From Onthophagus taurus (lineage: Eukaryota; Arthropoda; Insecta; Coleoptera; Scarabaeidae), in contig NC_091967.1 of the NCBI RefSeq assembly GCF_036711975.1, positions 13,020,001 to 13,084,000 on the forward strand: a DNA stretch of 64,000 nt, in the 5' to 3' direction. Below the pieces are notes generated by a model that saw only the letters and a list, made by a program, of their open reading frames with translations, had not been told where the DNA came from and searched no databases. Positions 22,151 to 31,891 of this stretch are shown one piece after another. Position numbers and translations under genes: made by a program. Position 1 is the stretch's first letter; each line of letters begins with the position of its first letter.

Positions 22151-23311
22151 CTATTTTGTACTGCAAAAACACTCGTATATATTCGCCCCGAGCGTTTTTA
22201 CTTTAGCATTAAGAACTAATTGCTCAGTAAGTTGATCAAAGAACGTATTTTTGCCTACTAATCCGTTTATGATGGGAATTAATTTAGCCATTGGTTTTTG
22301 TATATCACTCGGATGAACAAAAGGGGCACCTTCGGGTAATTCCATCACCTTTTGAGGAGGTAAGTAGTATTCGGAAATACCATCGCTTAAAAGTGCAAAT
22401 CCTCTGTTAACGCAATGATTTGCCAAATTTTTTATTTCATCACTATCTAAAAGATCGATAGTGTCTTGAATCTGAAATAAAAGATTAAATTTAAGGCTAT
22501 ATTATTTATGTGATTTATAATTTACCATGGTGTTAAAGAATTCGTTTCCATTTGGGGTATTATTATTTGTTTTATTTCCCGTTGTAATTAAATGTTCTTT
22601 AAAATTTAAAATGGGATTATTGTTACTGGTTACCATACTCGTCTGTAGTGCATAGAAAATATTTTCTATATCATTTAATTTCAACTGTCTAGATAAACTT
22701 ATTGGCCGTAAAATCTTAATTAACTCCTTCTCAATGATCTCAGAAATATTTTGTACACCACCATTTAACAAACTATGACAAATCACTAAATATTTTTCCT
22801 GTAATTCCGTTGATATTAAACTTGGATCTTTATACAAACATCCCCCAAGAACATTTAACTGAATCCTCAACGTTATCACCAACATAACTTGTAAATATAT
22901 CGCAGTACATGCCCTTGTAAAAGTTTGAATCTAAAAAAAACTCCTTTTTATTATAAATCCCTTTAAAAATATTCATTTTACCTTTAATTTTTCCCATAAA
23001 TCAACTTTATTATCAGGATTACCTCTTAAAGTATCAACTATATCATCTGTATTCAATATTTTCGTTAAAGATTTTTTTAGTGCACCAGAAAGATTAATAA
23101 TCGTCTGATTACACGTTCGTTCGGTACTCTCAAAGTGTTGTTGTTTCCGAGTTCTCTCCAATATTTCTTTCGCCTCGCGTTCTTGCCAATCGCGCAGCCT
23201 TCTTTGGGCATATCTCAACAAAAAGAACGTGCCTGTGAATAAGACACCAGTCACGATGAATTTGTTACGATGGCGGTGCAAGAAATCGCGAAATTTTGAG
23301 AAAACACTCAT
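22151..23311 (-). CDS. PEX3: Peroxisomal biogenesis factor 3 (peroxin-3)
   Basis: An integral peroxisomal membrane protein that docks PEX19 carrying newly made membrane proteins; needed for peroxisome formation. Three exons: 22982-23311, 22526-22930 and 22151-22471, all joined in phase 0, giving 351 aa (a little shorter than the vertebrate protein, about 370). The N-terminus has a basic-hydrophobic targeting/membrane segment (HRHRNKFIVTGVLFTGTFFL), followed by the conserved REAKEILERTRKQQHFEST and RTCNQTI. Exon 2 carries ITLRIQLNVLGGCLY, the second conserved core. Exon 3 ends with NRGFALL, AKLIPIINGL and ANIYECF, as in other PEX3 proteins. Introns are 51-54 bp. Confidence 0.95.
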
Positions 23312-23698
23312 CGTCTCTAGGAATGGTACTTTAACATAACCTAAAAAATCAACTTTGACGTTTCGTCCGTCTTATCGAAAACTCAATAATGCATGGTAAT
23401 CGTTGTGGTTTCAATTGGTCGATTTACAACGAATGTAATGTTGTATTCTTAAGTATATCGCCGTAAATTATTCGTTTAGATAACAAATTATCTTTTGAGT
23501 TCAAAAACTAAAAAGTTGAGCAATGAATTAACTGTAAATAATGTTTGGAGAACTTAGATTTTTTAGGGTGGTGTTACTGGGATGATACAAAGATGGATGG
23601 TTAGGTACAGGGATGATCAAAATTGTTATGATGTTATTTCACGTTACTTTACGAATAAATCATAAATCATAAGTGATGGGATCCTTCAAATTTTAATA
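23312..23698. other. Intergenic region between PEX3 and the protease cluster
   Basis: Should contain the PEX3 promoter (left part) and that of the first protease (right part). No clear element seen. Confidence 0.4.
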
Positions 23699-24661
23699 AT
23701 GTCAACGATGTCAACATTACTCAAATGTTGGTTACTGTTAACATTTTTAATTTATGCTAATGTTTCTTCAGTTTTTGGAAAATTTAATGGTGTACCTCAT
23801 CCATCAAATATTAGATCTCCCAAAAATTTAACTGTTTTCGGAAGGATAATTAGTGGATATAATTGTGCTAAGGATCAATATGCTTATCTTGCTTTAATAG
23901 TGTATGGGGGAAGCGCGTATTGTGGTGGGTCTTTAATATCCAATAATTTGGTGTTAACTGCTGCTCATTGCTGCGCAAAGATGTATTTACTTTTTCGATA
24001 TTCGGTAAGGGTTGGTCAAAGTGTTATGCCATATGGATATTATAAACAGAGTAGTGGAATAAGGAATATCTACATTCATCCACAATATGGCGCAACACCT
24101 ATAGATAGTGACATTTGCATCTTACACCTAAGAGATAGAATCCAAATTAATGGTGATGTTAAACTGGCAAATGTCGCTTCGAAGGAAAAATACAAAGAGT
24201 TGATGGAAAGTCAATTGTGTGATAATTCTCTTGTAATGGGCTTTGGATCACAAACAGCGTATGCGGCAGGAAAAAAAACGAGATATGAGATGTACTCGTC
24301 TGATAAGAGACGTAATCCTCATGTACAGTGTGTTAATGTTAAAGCACTCGATACGGATATTTGTAGATTTGTTTTTAAAGGTATAATTACTGATACATCG
24401 TTTTGTGCTTCTGATCCAACTAATAGTGGACGCGATGCATGCCAAGGGGATTCTGGTGGTCCTATGTTTTGTAATCAAACTCAAATTGGCATCGTTTCTG
24501 CCGGGATAGGATGCGGACAATCGACTCCTGGAATATATTCTAGAGTTGATATTTTTGAAGATTTTATATTGGACGTTAAACGGCAAGCTTCCGTAGATTT
24601 CATTAGTTGTAACTTTTTCTTGCTGTTCGTCTGTTTTGTGATAATAAAATCATCTGAATAA
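23699..24661 (+). CDS. Trypsin-like serine protease 1 of cluster, hydrophobic C-terminus
   Basis: A secreted chymotrypsin-fold (S1A) endopeptidase, single exon, 320 aa. Two nearby ATGs (23699, 23708) both precede a signal peptide (LLKCWLLLTFLIYANVSSVFG). A short pro-region ends at the activation site GR|IISGYNC. The catalytic triad is His in LTAAHCC, Asp in DSDICIL and Ser in ACQGDSGGP; the Asp six residues before the Ser (RDACQGDS) predicts Arg/Lys specificity. Cysteines equivalent to 22-157 and 136-201 are present in addition to the usual three pairs. The loop before the HVQC cysteine is long and basic (SSDKRRNP). The C-terminus has a hydrophobic stretch (FFLLFVCFVIIK), suggesting a membrane or GPI anchor. 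AATAAA at 24643-24648 overlaps the end of the gene. Substrate unknown. Confidence 0.9.
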   Translation: MSTMSTLLKCWLLLTFLIYANVSSVFGKFNGVPHPSNIRSPKNLTVFGRIISGYNCAKDQYAYLALIVYGGSAYCGGSLISNNLVLTAAHCCAKMYLLFRYSVRVGQSVMPYGYYKQSSGIRNIYIHPQYGATPIDSDICILHLRDRIQINGDVKLANVASKEKYKELMESQLCDNSLVMGFGSQTAYAAGKKTRYEMYSSDKRRNPHVQCVNVKALDTDICRFVFKGIITDTSFCASDPTNSGRDACQGDSGGPMFCNQTQIGIVSAGIGCGQSTPGIYSRVDIFEDFILDVKRQASVDFISCNFFLLFVCFVIIKSSE

Positions 24662-24778
24662 CAACGTTTGAAATCCCAAAGCTATATCAAGGGACCTATT
24701 GCAAATGAGAAATTGTTTTCATGGAAACTGCTTGACATAACAAATACTTTTCAAAGATTAATAAATTTCATCGATTTT

Positions 24779-25786
24779 ATGCAGATATCTTTGAGAATAT
24801 GTTATTTTATGATAATATCTTCAGCAATACTTGAGAATATGTATTCTAACGAGACATCGCTACTTGATTCAATATTAGATTTCGATATGAATCTAACAAC
24901 GACAATAATTCAAAAGCGATCTCAACTTGAAGGAAGTACGGCAAAGAACAAATCTATTGAGGGAAGAATCGTAAAGGGATACAATTGCGCAAGAGCTCAA
25001 TATAAATATTTAGCAACAATTCTATCTGGTAGTGGGAATCCTTTTTGTGGAGGAACTTTAGTGTCGCGAAAATTAGTACTAACGGCGGCTCACTGTTGTG
25101 TTGCTATGAACGATTTATATTATTATACGGTGCACATAGGTATGAAGACTTTGGACCAAAAATCAACCTCGAACGTTTACAGAATACGCCAAGTGTTTGC
25201 ACATCCAGACTTTTCTTTCAATCCTTTACAAAGCGATATTTGCATTATATCACTTCAAGATCCAGTCTATGCAGCAGACGCTAAAATAGTAACATTGGCA
25301 TCTAAAGACAATTTTACTAATTTACTTTCAGAAGGAAAATGTGATGATTCTATCGTTTTGGGATTTGGACATCAGCACAAAAAGGCACCATTTCGAAGAA
25401 ACGTTAATAATCGTTCCCGGCGGGCGTTTAATAAACACGTGCAATGTGCTAGTATAAAAGCAGTGGTTTACGAAGATTGCGATGATATGTTTCATAAACT
25501 TATCACCGATACAATTTTTTGTGGAGTGGATACAACTTATGAAGGCCGAGATGCTTGTCAAGGTGATTCTGGTGGACCGATTATGTGCGAGGATATGCAA
25601 ATAGGCATTGTATCGGCTGGTTTTGGCTGTGGAAATCCAAATTATCCAGGTCTTTATTGTCGTGTTGATATTTATGAAGATTTCTTTCAAGAAGTTGCAC
25701 GTATGAGCCATGCTGGAGATAATCTTTTTTATTTTGCAAATGTTTTATGTATTCTTAGCAGTGTTTGGTTATTAATAAGTCAATAA
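24779..25786 (+). CDS. Trypsin-like serine protease 2 of cluster, hydrophobic C-terminus
   Basis: Second paralogue, single exon. The frame is open from 24668, but ATG 24779 is preferred because it starts a signal peptide (ISLRICYFMIISSAILEN); this gives 335 aa. Activation site GR|IVKGYNC. Triad His in LTAAHCC, Asp in QSDICII, Ser in ACQGDSGGP, with RDAC indicating trypsin-like specificity. The autolysis loop is extended and basic (RRNVNNRSRRAFNKHVQC). The C-terminus is hydrophobic (LFYFANVLCILSSVWLLIS). Only 117 bp separate this ATG from the stop of protease 1, leaving little room for a separate promoter. Function beyond peptide hydrolysis is not known. Confidence 0.9.
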   Translation: MQISLRICYFMIISSAILENMYSNETSLLDSILDFDMNLTTTIIQKRSQLEGSTAKNKSIEGRIVKGYNCARAQYKYLATILSGSGNPFCGGTLVSRKLVLTAAHCCVAMNDLYYYTVHIGMKTLDQKSTSNVYRIRQVFAHPDFSFNPLQSDICIISLQDPVYAADAKIVTLASKDNFTNLLSEGKCDDSIVLGFGHQHKKAPFRRNVNNRSRRAFNKHVQCASIKAVVYEDCDDMFHKLITDTIFCGVDTTYEGRDACQGDSGGPIMCEDMQIGIVSAGFGCGNPNYPGLYCRVDIYEDFFQEVARMSHAGDNLFYFANVLCILSSVWLLISQ

Positions 25787-25989
25787 TTTGTTAAAGTATC
25801 TATAGGGTACTGCAGAAAAGCTGAAACCGTTATGAAAGGGAGTTTTCCTGGAGTACTTCTTTAATCACTTTCTTGTATATGTAGCAATTTTTGTTATTAA
25901 AGATGTTTATAACAATTATTATGGTATAAATATACTTAATATGTATAAACGAGGTTAAAATTAACTTAAAATTAATATCAAAATGATTA

Positions 25990-26625
25990 TTTGGCAATAG
26001 TTGGTTAAGATGTAGATGAGAGTAGAATCTCGGCCGATTTCGAGGATGTTGATGAATAGATCAGCAATCCCGGAAGAAGCAGTGGAGAATCATATTAGAA
26101 AACTGGGGCAAACATAAAAGGGCTCTCGCACCTGATAAGATACTGCCGGAGATACTTTTAGCCCTAGTCAGTAGTTACCCGGAAGATTTCTTAGAAGTGT
26201 ACAGCAGGTGTCCAATAAGTAATTTCCCAAAAATATGGAAAACGTCCGCCTTGGTGTTGATTGAAAAATCGCAAAAACAAGGGACTGAAACGACATATAG
26301 GCTTAGTGCCTATGTAATGTCTCGGGTAAACTGATAGAAAGCCTTCTCAAAGACAGATTCCACAGAGAAGCAGAAGAAATGCATCTTCTGCATGATAACC
26401 AGTGTGGCTACCCTAAAGGGAGATCAACCATCGACGCCATTAGTACGCTTCATAAAGAAGTTGATAAAGTGAAGATGAATGCTCTGAAGGACAGAGAGTT
26501 TGTGTGCTGGTACTTTTAATTATCGAAATTGGTTTTTATTCGGCTCCTTGGGGTAAAATCATCTCAACACTAGAAGAAGGAAACGGCAGAAATGATACAA
26601 TCTTACTAGCACCAAATGGCAAGTC
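25990..26625 (+). pseudogene. Decayed non-LTR retrotransposon RT fragment (R1/Jockey type)
   Basis: Broken frames give reverse transcriptase landmarks: KRALAPDKILPEILLALV near 26120 (from the usual APGPDGIP region), FPKIWKTSALVLIEK near 26228, GKLIESLLKDRF near 26325, and LHDNQCGYPKGRSTIDAI near 26388 (from QFGFRKGRSTIDAI). A piece near 26540 reads SAPWGKIISTLEE. Several stops and shifts are present and both ends are missing. It lies between proteases 2 and 3 and is oriented the same way. Confidence 0.65.
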
Positions 26626-26849
26626 AAAAGACGTCTGCCGCCCCAAGTATCACGTGCACCTATGGCGGCCGACGTTTTCTAACGTTTTTTCCCCGATTTG
26701 TATTTGGCTAAAATTGATAAAACATTTATGTATGTTGATCGTGATCAAAATGTCGTATTGAAACAAAGTCGTGTGTCGTATAAATGACAATGACTTTTAC
26801 AATAAAACCTAACTGCCAATTAAAAAAATCACACGAAAAAATTTCTGCC

Positions 26850-27977
26850 ATGATAAATTCTAACAATATTGTATTATTAACATTCTTTTTATTGTTAATA
26901 CCTTTTCCAATAAAATCTCAAGAGACGAATATTTCTTCAAATGAACTTCAAACGAACTTAAATGAACTAAAAATCAGTGAAAATATAGCCCTTGAGCCAC
27001 AATTTTTATCAAATGACAAAGACGCGCATGCCTTTACTACGATCATGTACGAGAATTCCACATCATCTTCATCAAAAAAATGGAAGAAGAAAAAAAAGAA
27101 AGTTCGTCAAAGAGTCGTGAGAGGATACGATTGTTCAGAAGCCCAATATGGATATTTAGCGTCGATTATGATTGGATCAACCATGATGTGCGGGGCAAGT
27201 TTGATATCGAAATCTTGGGCATTAACGGCAGCTCATTGTTGCGAAAGAATGAAAAATCTTCGTTACTATACTTTAAGAGTTGGACAAGAAGAACTTCACG
27301 TTCCTGGATTTCAAGAGACCCATATCGTTAGCGTTTTTATGCACCCAAATTTTGCAATGGAACCATTAAAAAATGATATTTGTGTTATATTACTTCAAAA
27401 TGAGGTGCAATTGAATAAAAGGGTGAAAATAGTGAAACTGGTAACCCGGCAACAATATTCGGATATGATTAAAGGAAATATGTGTCGTACTGCTACTGTT
27501 ATGGGTTTTGGTGAACAAAACACCAAGGAAGAATTCAAACGAGAAAATAAATTAAAACCACGTTATTCTAATCGACATTTTAAAACGCACTCTCAATGTG
27601 CTGACGTTGACCCAATTCCTTTGGAAGAATGCCAAGATATTTACGGAGATCTAATTACCGATACGGTTTTTTGTTCAAAAGATGCTAGTATGGTTGGTGC
27701 TGATGCTTGTCAAGGCGATTCGGGTGGTCCACTCGTTTGTGACGATCTTCAAGTTGGTGTTGTGTCAGCTGGGATAGGATGTGGATTAATGGAGTTTCCG
27801 GGACTTTATAACAGAGTAGATATTTTTCATGATTTTATAGAGGAAATACAATCATCGATGTCGGTTAGAGACCACAACGATTTCGAACCTAATGTTAGAG
27901 GTTCTTGTTTTATATTTTCAAGCGATATTCATTTGATCTTTTTTTGTATTGTTTTTTTATTAGTTAGAAAATATTAA
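26850..27977 (+). CDS. Trypsin-like serine protease 3 of cluster, polybasic activation site
   Basis: Third paralogue, single exon. ATG 26850 (MINSNNIVLL) is preferred over 26784 because it starts a signal peptide; this gives 375 aa. The pro-region is longer than in its neighbours and ends in a lysine run (KKWKKKKKKVRQR) before VVRGYDC, suggesting cleavage by a furin- or trypsin-like enzyme. Triad His in LTAAHCC, Asp in NDICVIL, Ser in ACQGDSGGP; ADAC keeps the Asp of trypsin-like specificity. The autolysis loop is again long and basic (FKRENKLKPRYSNRHFK). The C-terminal stretch IHLIFFCIVFLLVRKY is hydrophobic. No CLIP domain is present. Confidence 0.9.
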   Translation: MINSNNIVLLTFFLLLIPFPIKSQETNISSNELQTNLNELKISENIALEPQFLSNDKDAHAFTTIMYENSTSSSSKKWKKKKKKVRQRVVRGYDCSEAQYGYLASIMIGSTMMCGASLISKSWALTAAHCCERMKNLRYYTLRVGQEELHVPGFQETHIVSVFMHPNFAMEPLKNDICVILLQNEVQLNKRVKIVKLVTRQQYSDMIKGNMCRTATVMGFGEQNTKEEFKRENKLKPRYSNRHFKTHSQCADVDPIPLEECQDIYGDLITDTVFCSKDASMVGADACQGDSGGPLVCDDLQVGVVSAGIGCGLMEFPGLYNRVDIFHDFIEEIQSSMSVRDHNDFEPNVRGSCFIFSSDIHLIFFCIVFLLVRKY

Positions 27978-28347
27978 TTATAGATGTACCTGTATTTCTA
28001 ATTGAACGTCAACATCATTCATGTTTTCTGACAATATAAAATATTACCATTTTGACATTTAAAATAACGAGAAAATGTTAAAAAAATTCTACTATTAAAA
28101 TGAATACATTTTTATTATTAATAATATTAAATATAGTGACATCAAACATGTTTGAGTGCAATCATACAAACGACTTTGAAATAACTCATTCCTCCAGGAA
28201 CCCGACTAAACGTTCGCATATTAAATCTGGGCAAAATTTAAAGATGCGAATCGTTCATGGATACGATTGTACACCTGAAGAATATTCATATTTAGTTTCA
28301 ATCGTGAAAGGATCGAAACCTTTCTGTGGTGGAACTTTGCTTAGTCC

Positions 28348-28881
28348 TGTTACCACCCCCGAGCGTGAGGTGGTAAGAGGCCCCCGAGTATATTCTCGGA
28401 GAAGGGTATTCTCCTCGGGTCCACTCTTTATAGGAGCCTCGTAACGTGGTTAAGTGCGTCAAAAGACAATGGGGAAAGGATCAAGCGGCGGATGTCAATA
28501 AACAAAATACAAAAGATCAATAAAAACTTTGAATTAATTAATGAGATACTTTAATTTAATTTCTTTTAAACGCAAATAAAATAAACAAAAAAAAAACAGT
28601 AATTATTTCTATCTCGTACTCACATAATGGTTTTTGGGTTGATTGACACCTTTTTCTTCTCTACTTTCTTCTCTTATTTTTCTCTTTTAATTTCTTTTAG
28701 TCTTTTTCCACTTTTCATTCCCACACTTTACCCATGCCTCTACTCTAACTCTCGACCACACTCTCTCTAACTTCTTCTGTCTGCCTGCTCTTTTCGCGAG
28801 TCCCTCATCCGTTGTCCCCACTCCCAAAATATTTCTGTACTTCCCCGAATTAAATATAGATATCTTTTCTGACTTGTTACA
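28348..28881 (-). repeat. 3' LTR of gypsy-like element
   Basis: 534 bp, matching 38252-38785 by eye. T/C-rich middle on the plus strand. Followed at 28885-28895 by a purine tract (AAAGGGGGGAG on the coding strand). Confidence 0.95.
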
Positions 28882-29816
28882 TTACTCCCCCCTTTAATTA
28901 AGATGTTGGTTACGCATTACCAACAACTTATTTAAAAAGAAAACAGAAATATTTTGTATAATCCAAGTGTCAATCAACAATTTTATCAAAAATCCAATAC
29001 ATAATTAAACATCAAAATAAACTTAACTCTATTACAAAAAGAAATTGAAATATTTTTTTTTTTTTCTTATAAAGTACATATATGTTTATAAAACTAATGC
29101 CTTAAATACTCATCAACATGGTCATCAACATGTTATCAATACTCGTTTACGTTTTTACCCAAACAATATATCTATTCAAGATTTTTTTTTTTCATTGTAG
29201 AGCATCATCGTTACTATTAGTGTTAACTGGCTGTGTCAACTACAGTTATAACTTAATTTTCGCTTTTCTTCATAACATATACATATATATTGTTTTGTTT
29301 GTTTTTTCTTTCTTTTCTTTACTTTTTAATATATATGTATTTTTTTCTTTCTTTCGAAGTTTTGTGGTAATTTTTTTTTTTCTTTTCCTGTCTTTACTTT
29401 TTCTGTATCGTTTTCCATACGACATGCCCGATAACTAACAGCTTCATCCTTCGTAGTTGTTTTTTTTTTTAATCCATTCTAAGGAAAGGAAGGCGTTTCC
29501 TTTTCATTTCCCAGCATTTTTTTTTCTTTTTCGGAGAATTATTTTGATAAGATATATTGCGTTATTCAATATGCAAACCTTTGTTTAAATCAAAACTTTT
29601 CATTCATAAATTTAAAAAATTTTTAACAACTCAAAAAAAAAAACTATTCGAAACTTATTACCTCCACATGGTGATGAGTATCAAACTTTCTTAACTTTCT
29701 CTTAATGAATTATTATTTTTTTTTTCCTTTTTCATAACAATAACTTCTTAACCTAATTACAGACAATAAGAGTGTCTTTGTGTTACAAACACGTAACGAC
29801 ATATTTAATCGAAAAT
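28882..29816 (-). other. 3' untranslated region of gypsy-like element
   Basis: Between the env-like gene and the 3' LTR. Extremely T-rich on the plus strand (purine-rich on the coding strand), with no coding potential. It contains the polypurine tract next to the LTR. Confidence 0.6.
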
Positions 29817-31740
29817 TCATGGCGTCTCTTGTACAATATGGATTTCCGGATACATCACTTTACTGCTATGGGGTGCTGTAGGTTGAACAGAATGACCATC
29901 TTGTACTCGTGCAAAATCTTCCTGGTTCTCTGGATCTGATACTTTGTGATTATAACTTCGATGTAAAAACCATGAAGTTAAAGTCGTCCAACAACTGGCA
30001 ATAATCGAAAATCCGCATCCCAGAGCCTGGTATAAAACAAAACCATTTAAAATTACTGAACAAATATATTTTAGGATGATAAATGCTATGTATATTCCCA
30101 TAAATCCTGACATAAAAATCCCAATATCGGTAAACCAACCCCAAGCATAACTTAGTGTCGACTTAGCGATTCGTTTAATTTCTTTTGAACTAAATAATTT
30201 TGTTGTGTCGTACTGGTTTGAATCATCAGTTCTACCTGCAACCCGATTGACTAAAAATGAGGTAATTGCATCACGCTCGGATCCAAACAGAAAATTATGT
30301 TGAATCTTATCAATTTCATTTTGAGTATACAATCCTCCACTTCCCAAATTTCGAATAGGACTAAATTTTATATTATTTTCATCGTTAATTTCTAAAGAAG
30401 CTGGAGAATTATACACTGTGGGATATGGACTAAATCCTACCCATCGGTTCTCTATGTAAAATAGTGAAGGAGCTACCGGAGAGCACATTATCTCTTCGGC
30501 ATGCTCTTGCACTACATGTGTGATTGGAGCCATAAATAATGACTCATTGTTATTAACCAGTATCGGCAATTCATTATAGCATTTATCAACCCTTCGCACT
30601 TCTGCGATTTTTGGTTCACATTTAATGATGTATAAAACTTCCCCTAAAACCCTTCCCATATACCCCAGAGAAGTCTTGAAAATACTGGCAATAGCATTTG
30701 TATTTAAAGGTGCCATCAACAATCTATTTCTCAATACTTCTCTCTTTATTAAACATCTTCGATATACTGCTTGAACATGTAACTCTCTAAACAATAATTT
30801 TGACGAAATTTCAATATACATAAATTTTGAATTAACATATGTCAACAGATTTATATTATTGACGTCATGAGTTTTAGAATTTAAATGATAAAAAGCATTT
30901 TTAGATTTTGTTACTAGTAATCGAGGATGTTCGGTAACCCAAACCTCATAATTACATACAATACCCTTCCTTAGTAGATTCAATGCAAAGATGTATTCGT
31001 CTTGCTCAACAACCAAATAATTTTCAACTGTATCCTGACTACTTACTGAAACTTCTGTTCCAATACCTTCATAAATAATTGAATATTGCCGTTTCTTACA
31101 CGCTCCTTGTTCTATTTCATCCCAAATAGTTTCACCTGCTTCAACATCCATACAGTATCCATCTACAAATGGACATGTAACTCCTCCCATCAATGATATT
31201 TCATTAGAATCCAAAGCGATAGTGGCATAATATTCTTTTAACATAAATGTAACAGCCGCAGCAACAACTACCCTAGACCATGTCTGACCATTTTCTGTAT
31301 AAACTGTTCCTTCACAATCTCCGTTCATAGATAACTTCCCAGCAACGGTAATTGATGCAGATGTTGTGGCATTTACTTTTATATTAGAAATAACATTCCC
31401 TGAATATCCTATATAAGTACCAGTATTATGAAGTTTTCGACACTCATCTCGTCCAATTGGCCTGATGGTTTTCATCAACCCTTGGTGGACATCACTAACA
31501 TGATTTTATTTTGGAATAGTCATTTTTCTGAATCACTCGGACATTTATTTTCTTCTCGGTGTAGTTTGTTTGCGGAGATGGACAGGGTGCCACATCGTGA
31601 AGCGACACTGCTGTAATGTTGGTAGATGGTCCCCGACAATCGTATACAATTAAACCCTTTATATACATCCCCGTAAAAATCAGTAGCCAACTAGTTAAAT
31701 AGAACCTGAAAATATATATTTTATTAATGTATTCAAACAA
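29817..31740 (-). pseudogene. Env-like membrane glycoprotein of the gypsy-like element, one frame break
   Basis: Third gene of the element. Two overlapping-type ORFs (31740-31495 and 31478-29817, 553 aa) lie in frames one nucleotide apart and read as one protein if the change near 31500-31515, in an A/T run, is an indel. The first part has a hydrophobic signal segment and a Cys/Asn-glycosylation cluster (YDCRGPSTNITAVSL); the second has more cysteines and, near residues 450-505, long hydrophobic segments that should anchor it, then a cytoplasmic tail. A good splice acceptor (TATATTTTCAG) ends at 31706, fitting a spliced env message. The pattern resembles glycoproteins of chuviruses and related captured env genes of insect retroelements rather than baculovirus-F-like errantivirus Env; this is inference. 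As it stands the gene is broken. Confidence 0.6.
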
Positions 31741-31891
31741 TTATACTCCTATAAATCTATAAATCCCAAGAAAACGTATTATATCTATGTATTAATATTC
31801 GAAGCCTTAACAATATACTATGTCTAGATAGATAAAACCTTATTAATAATAATCAATGAAAACAACCAACAAAATGTATACATAAAAATTA

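Noticed and set aside
23699-27977. CLIP-domain immune proteases
   Set aside because: Pro-regions are short and lack the six-cysteine CLIP pattern.
29118-29438. 106-aa Phe/Leu-rich plus-strand ORF
   Set aside because: Translation of the T-rich 3' region of the gypsy element; composition artefact.
29817-31740. Env of baculovirus-F type (classic errantivirus)
   Set aside because: No furin site plus fusion peptide seen, and the cysteine/glycan pattern at the N-terminus is different.
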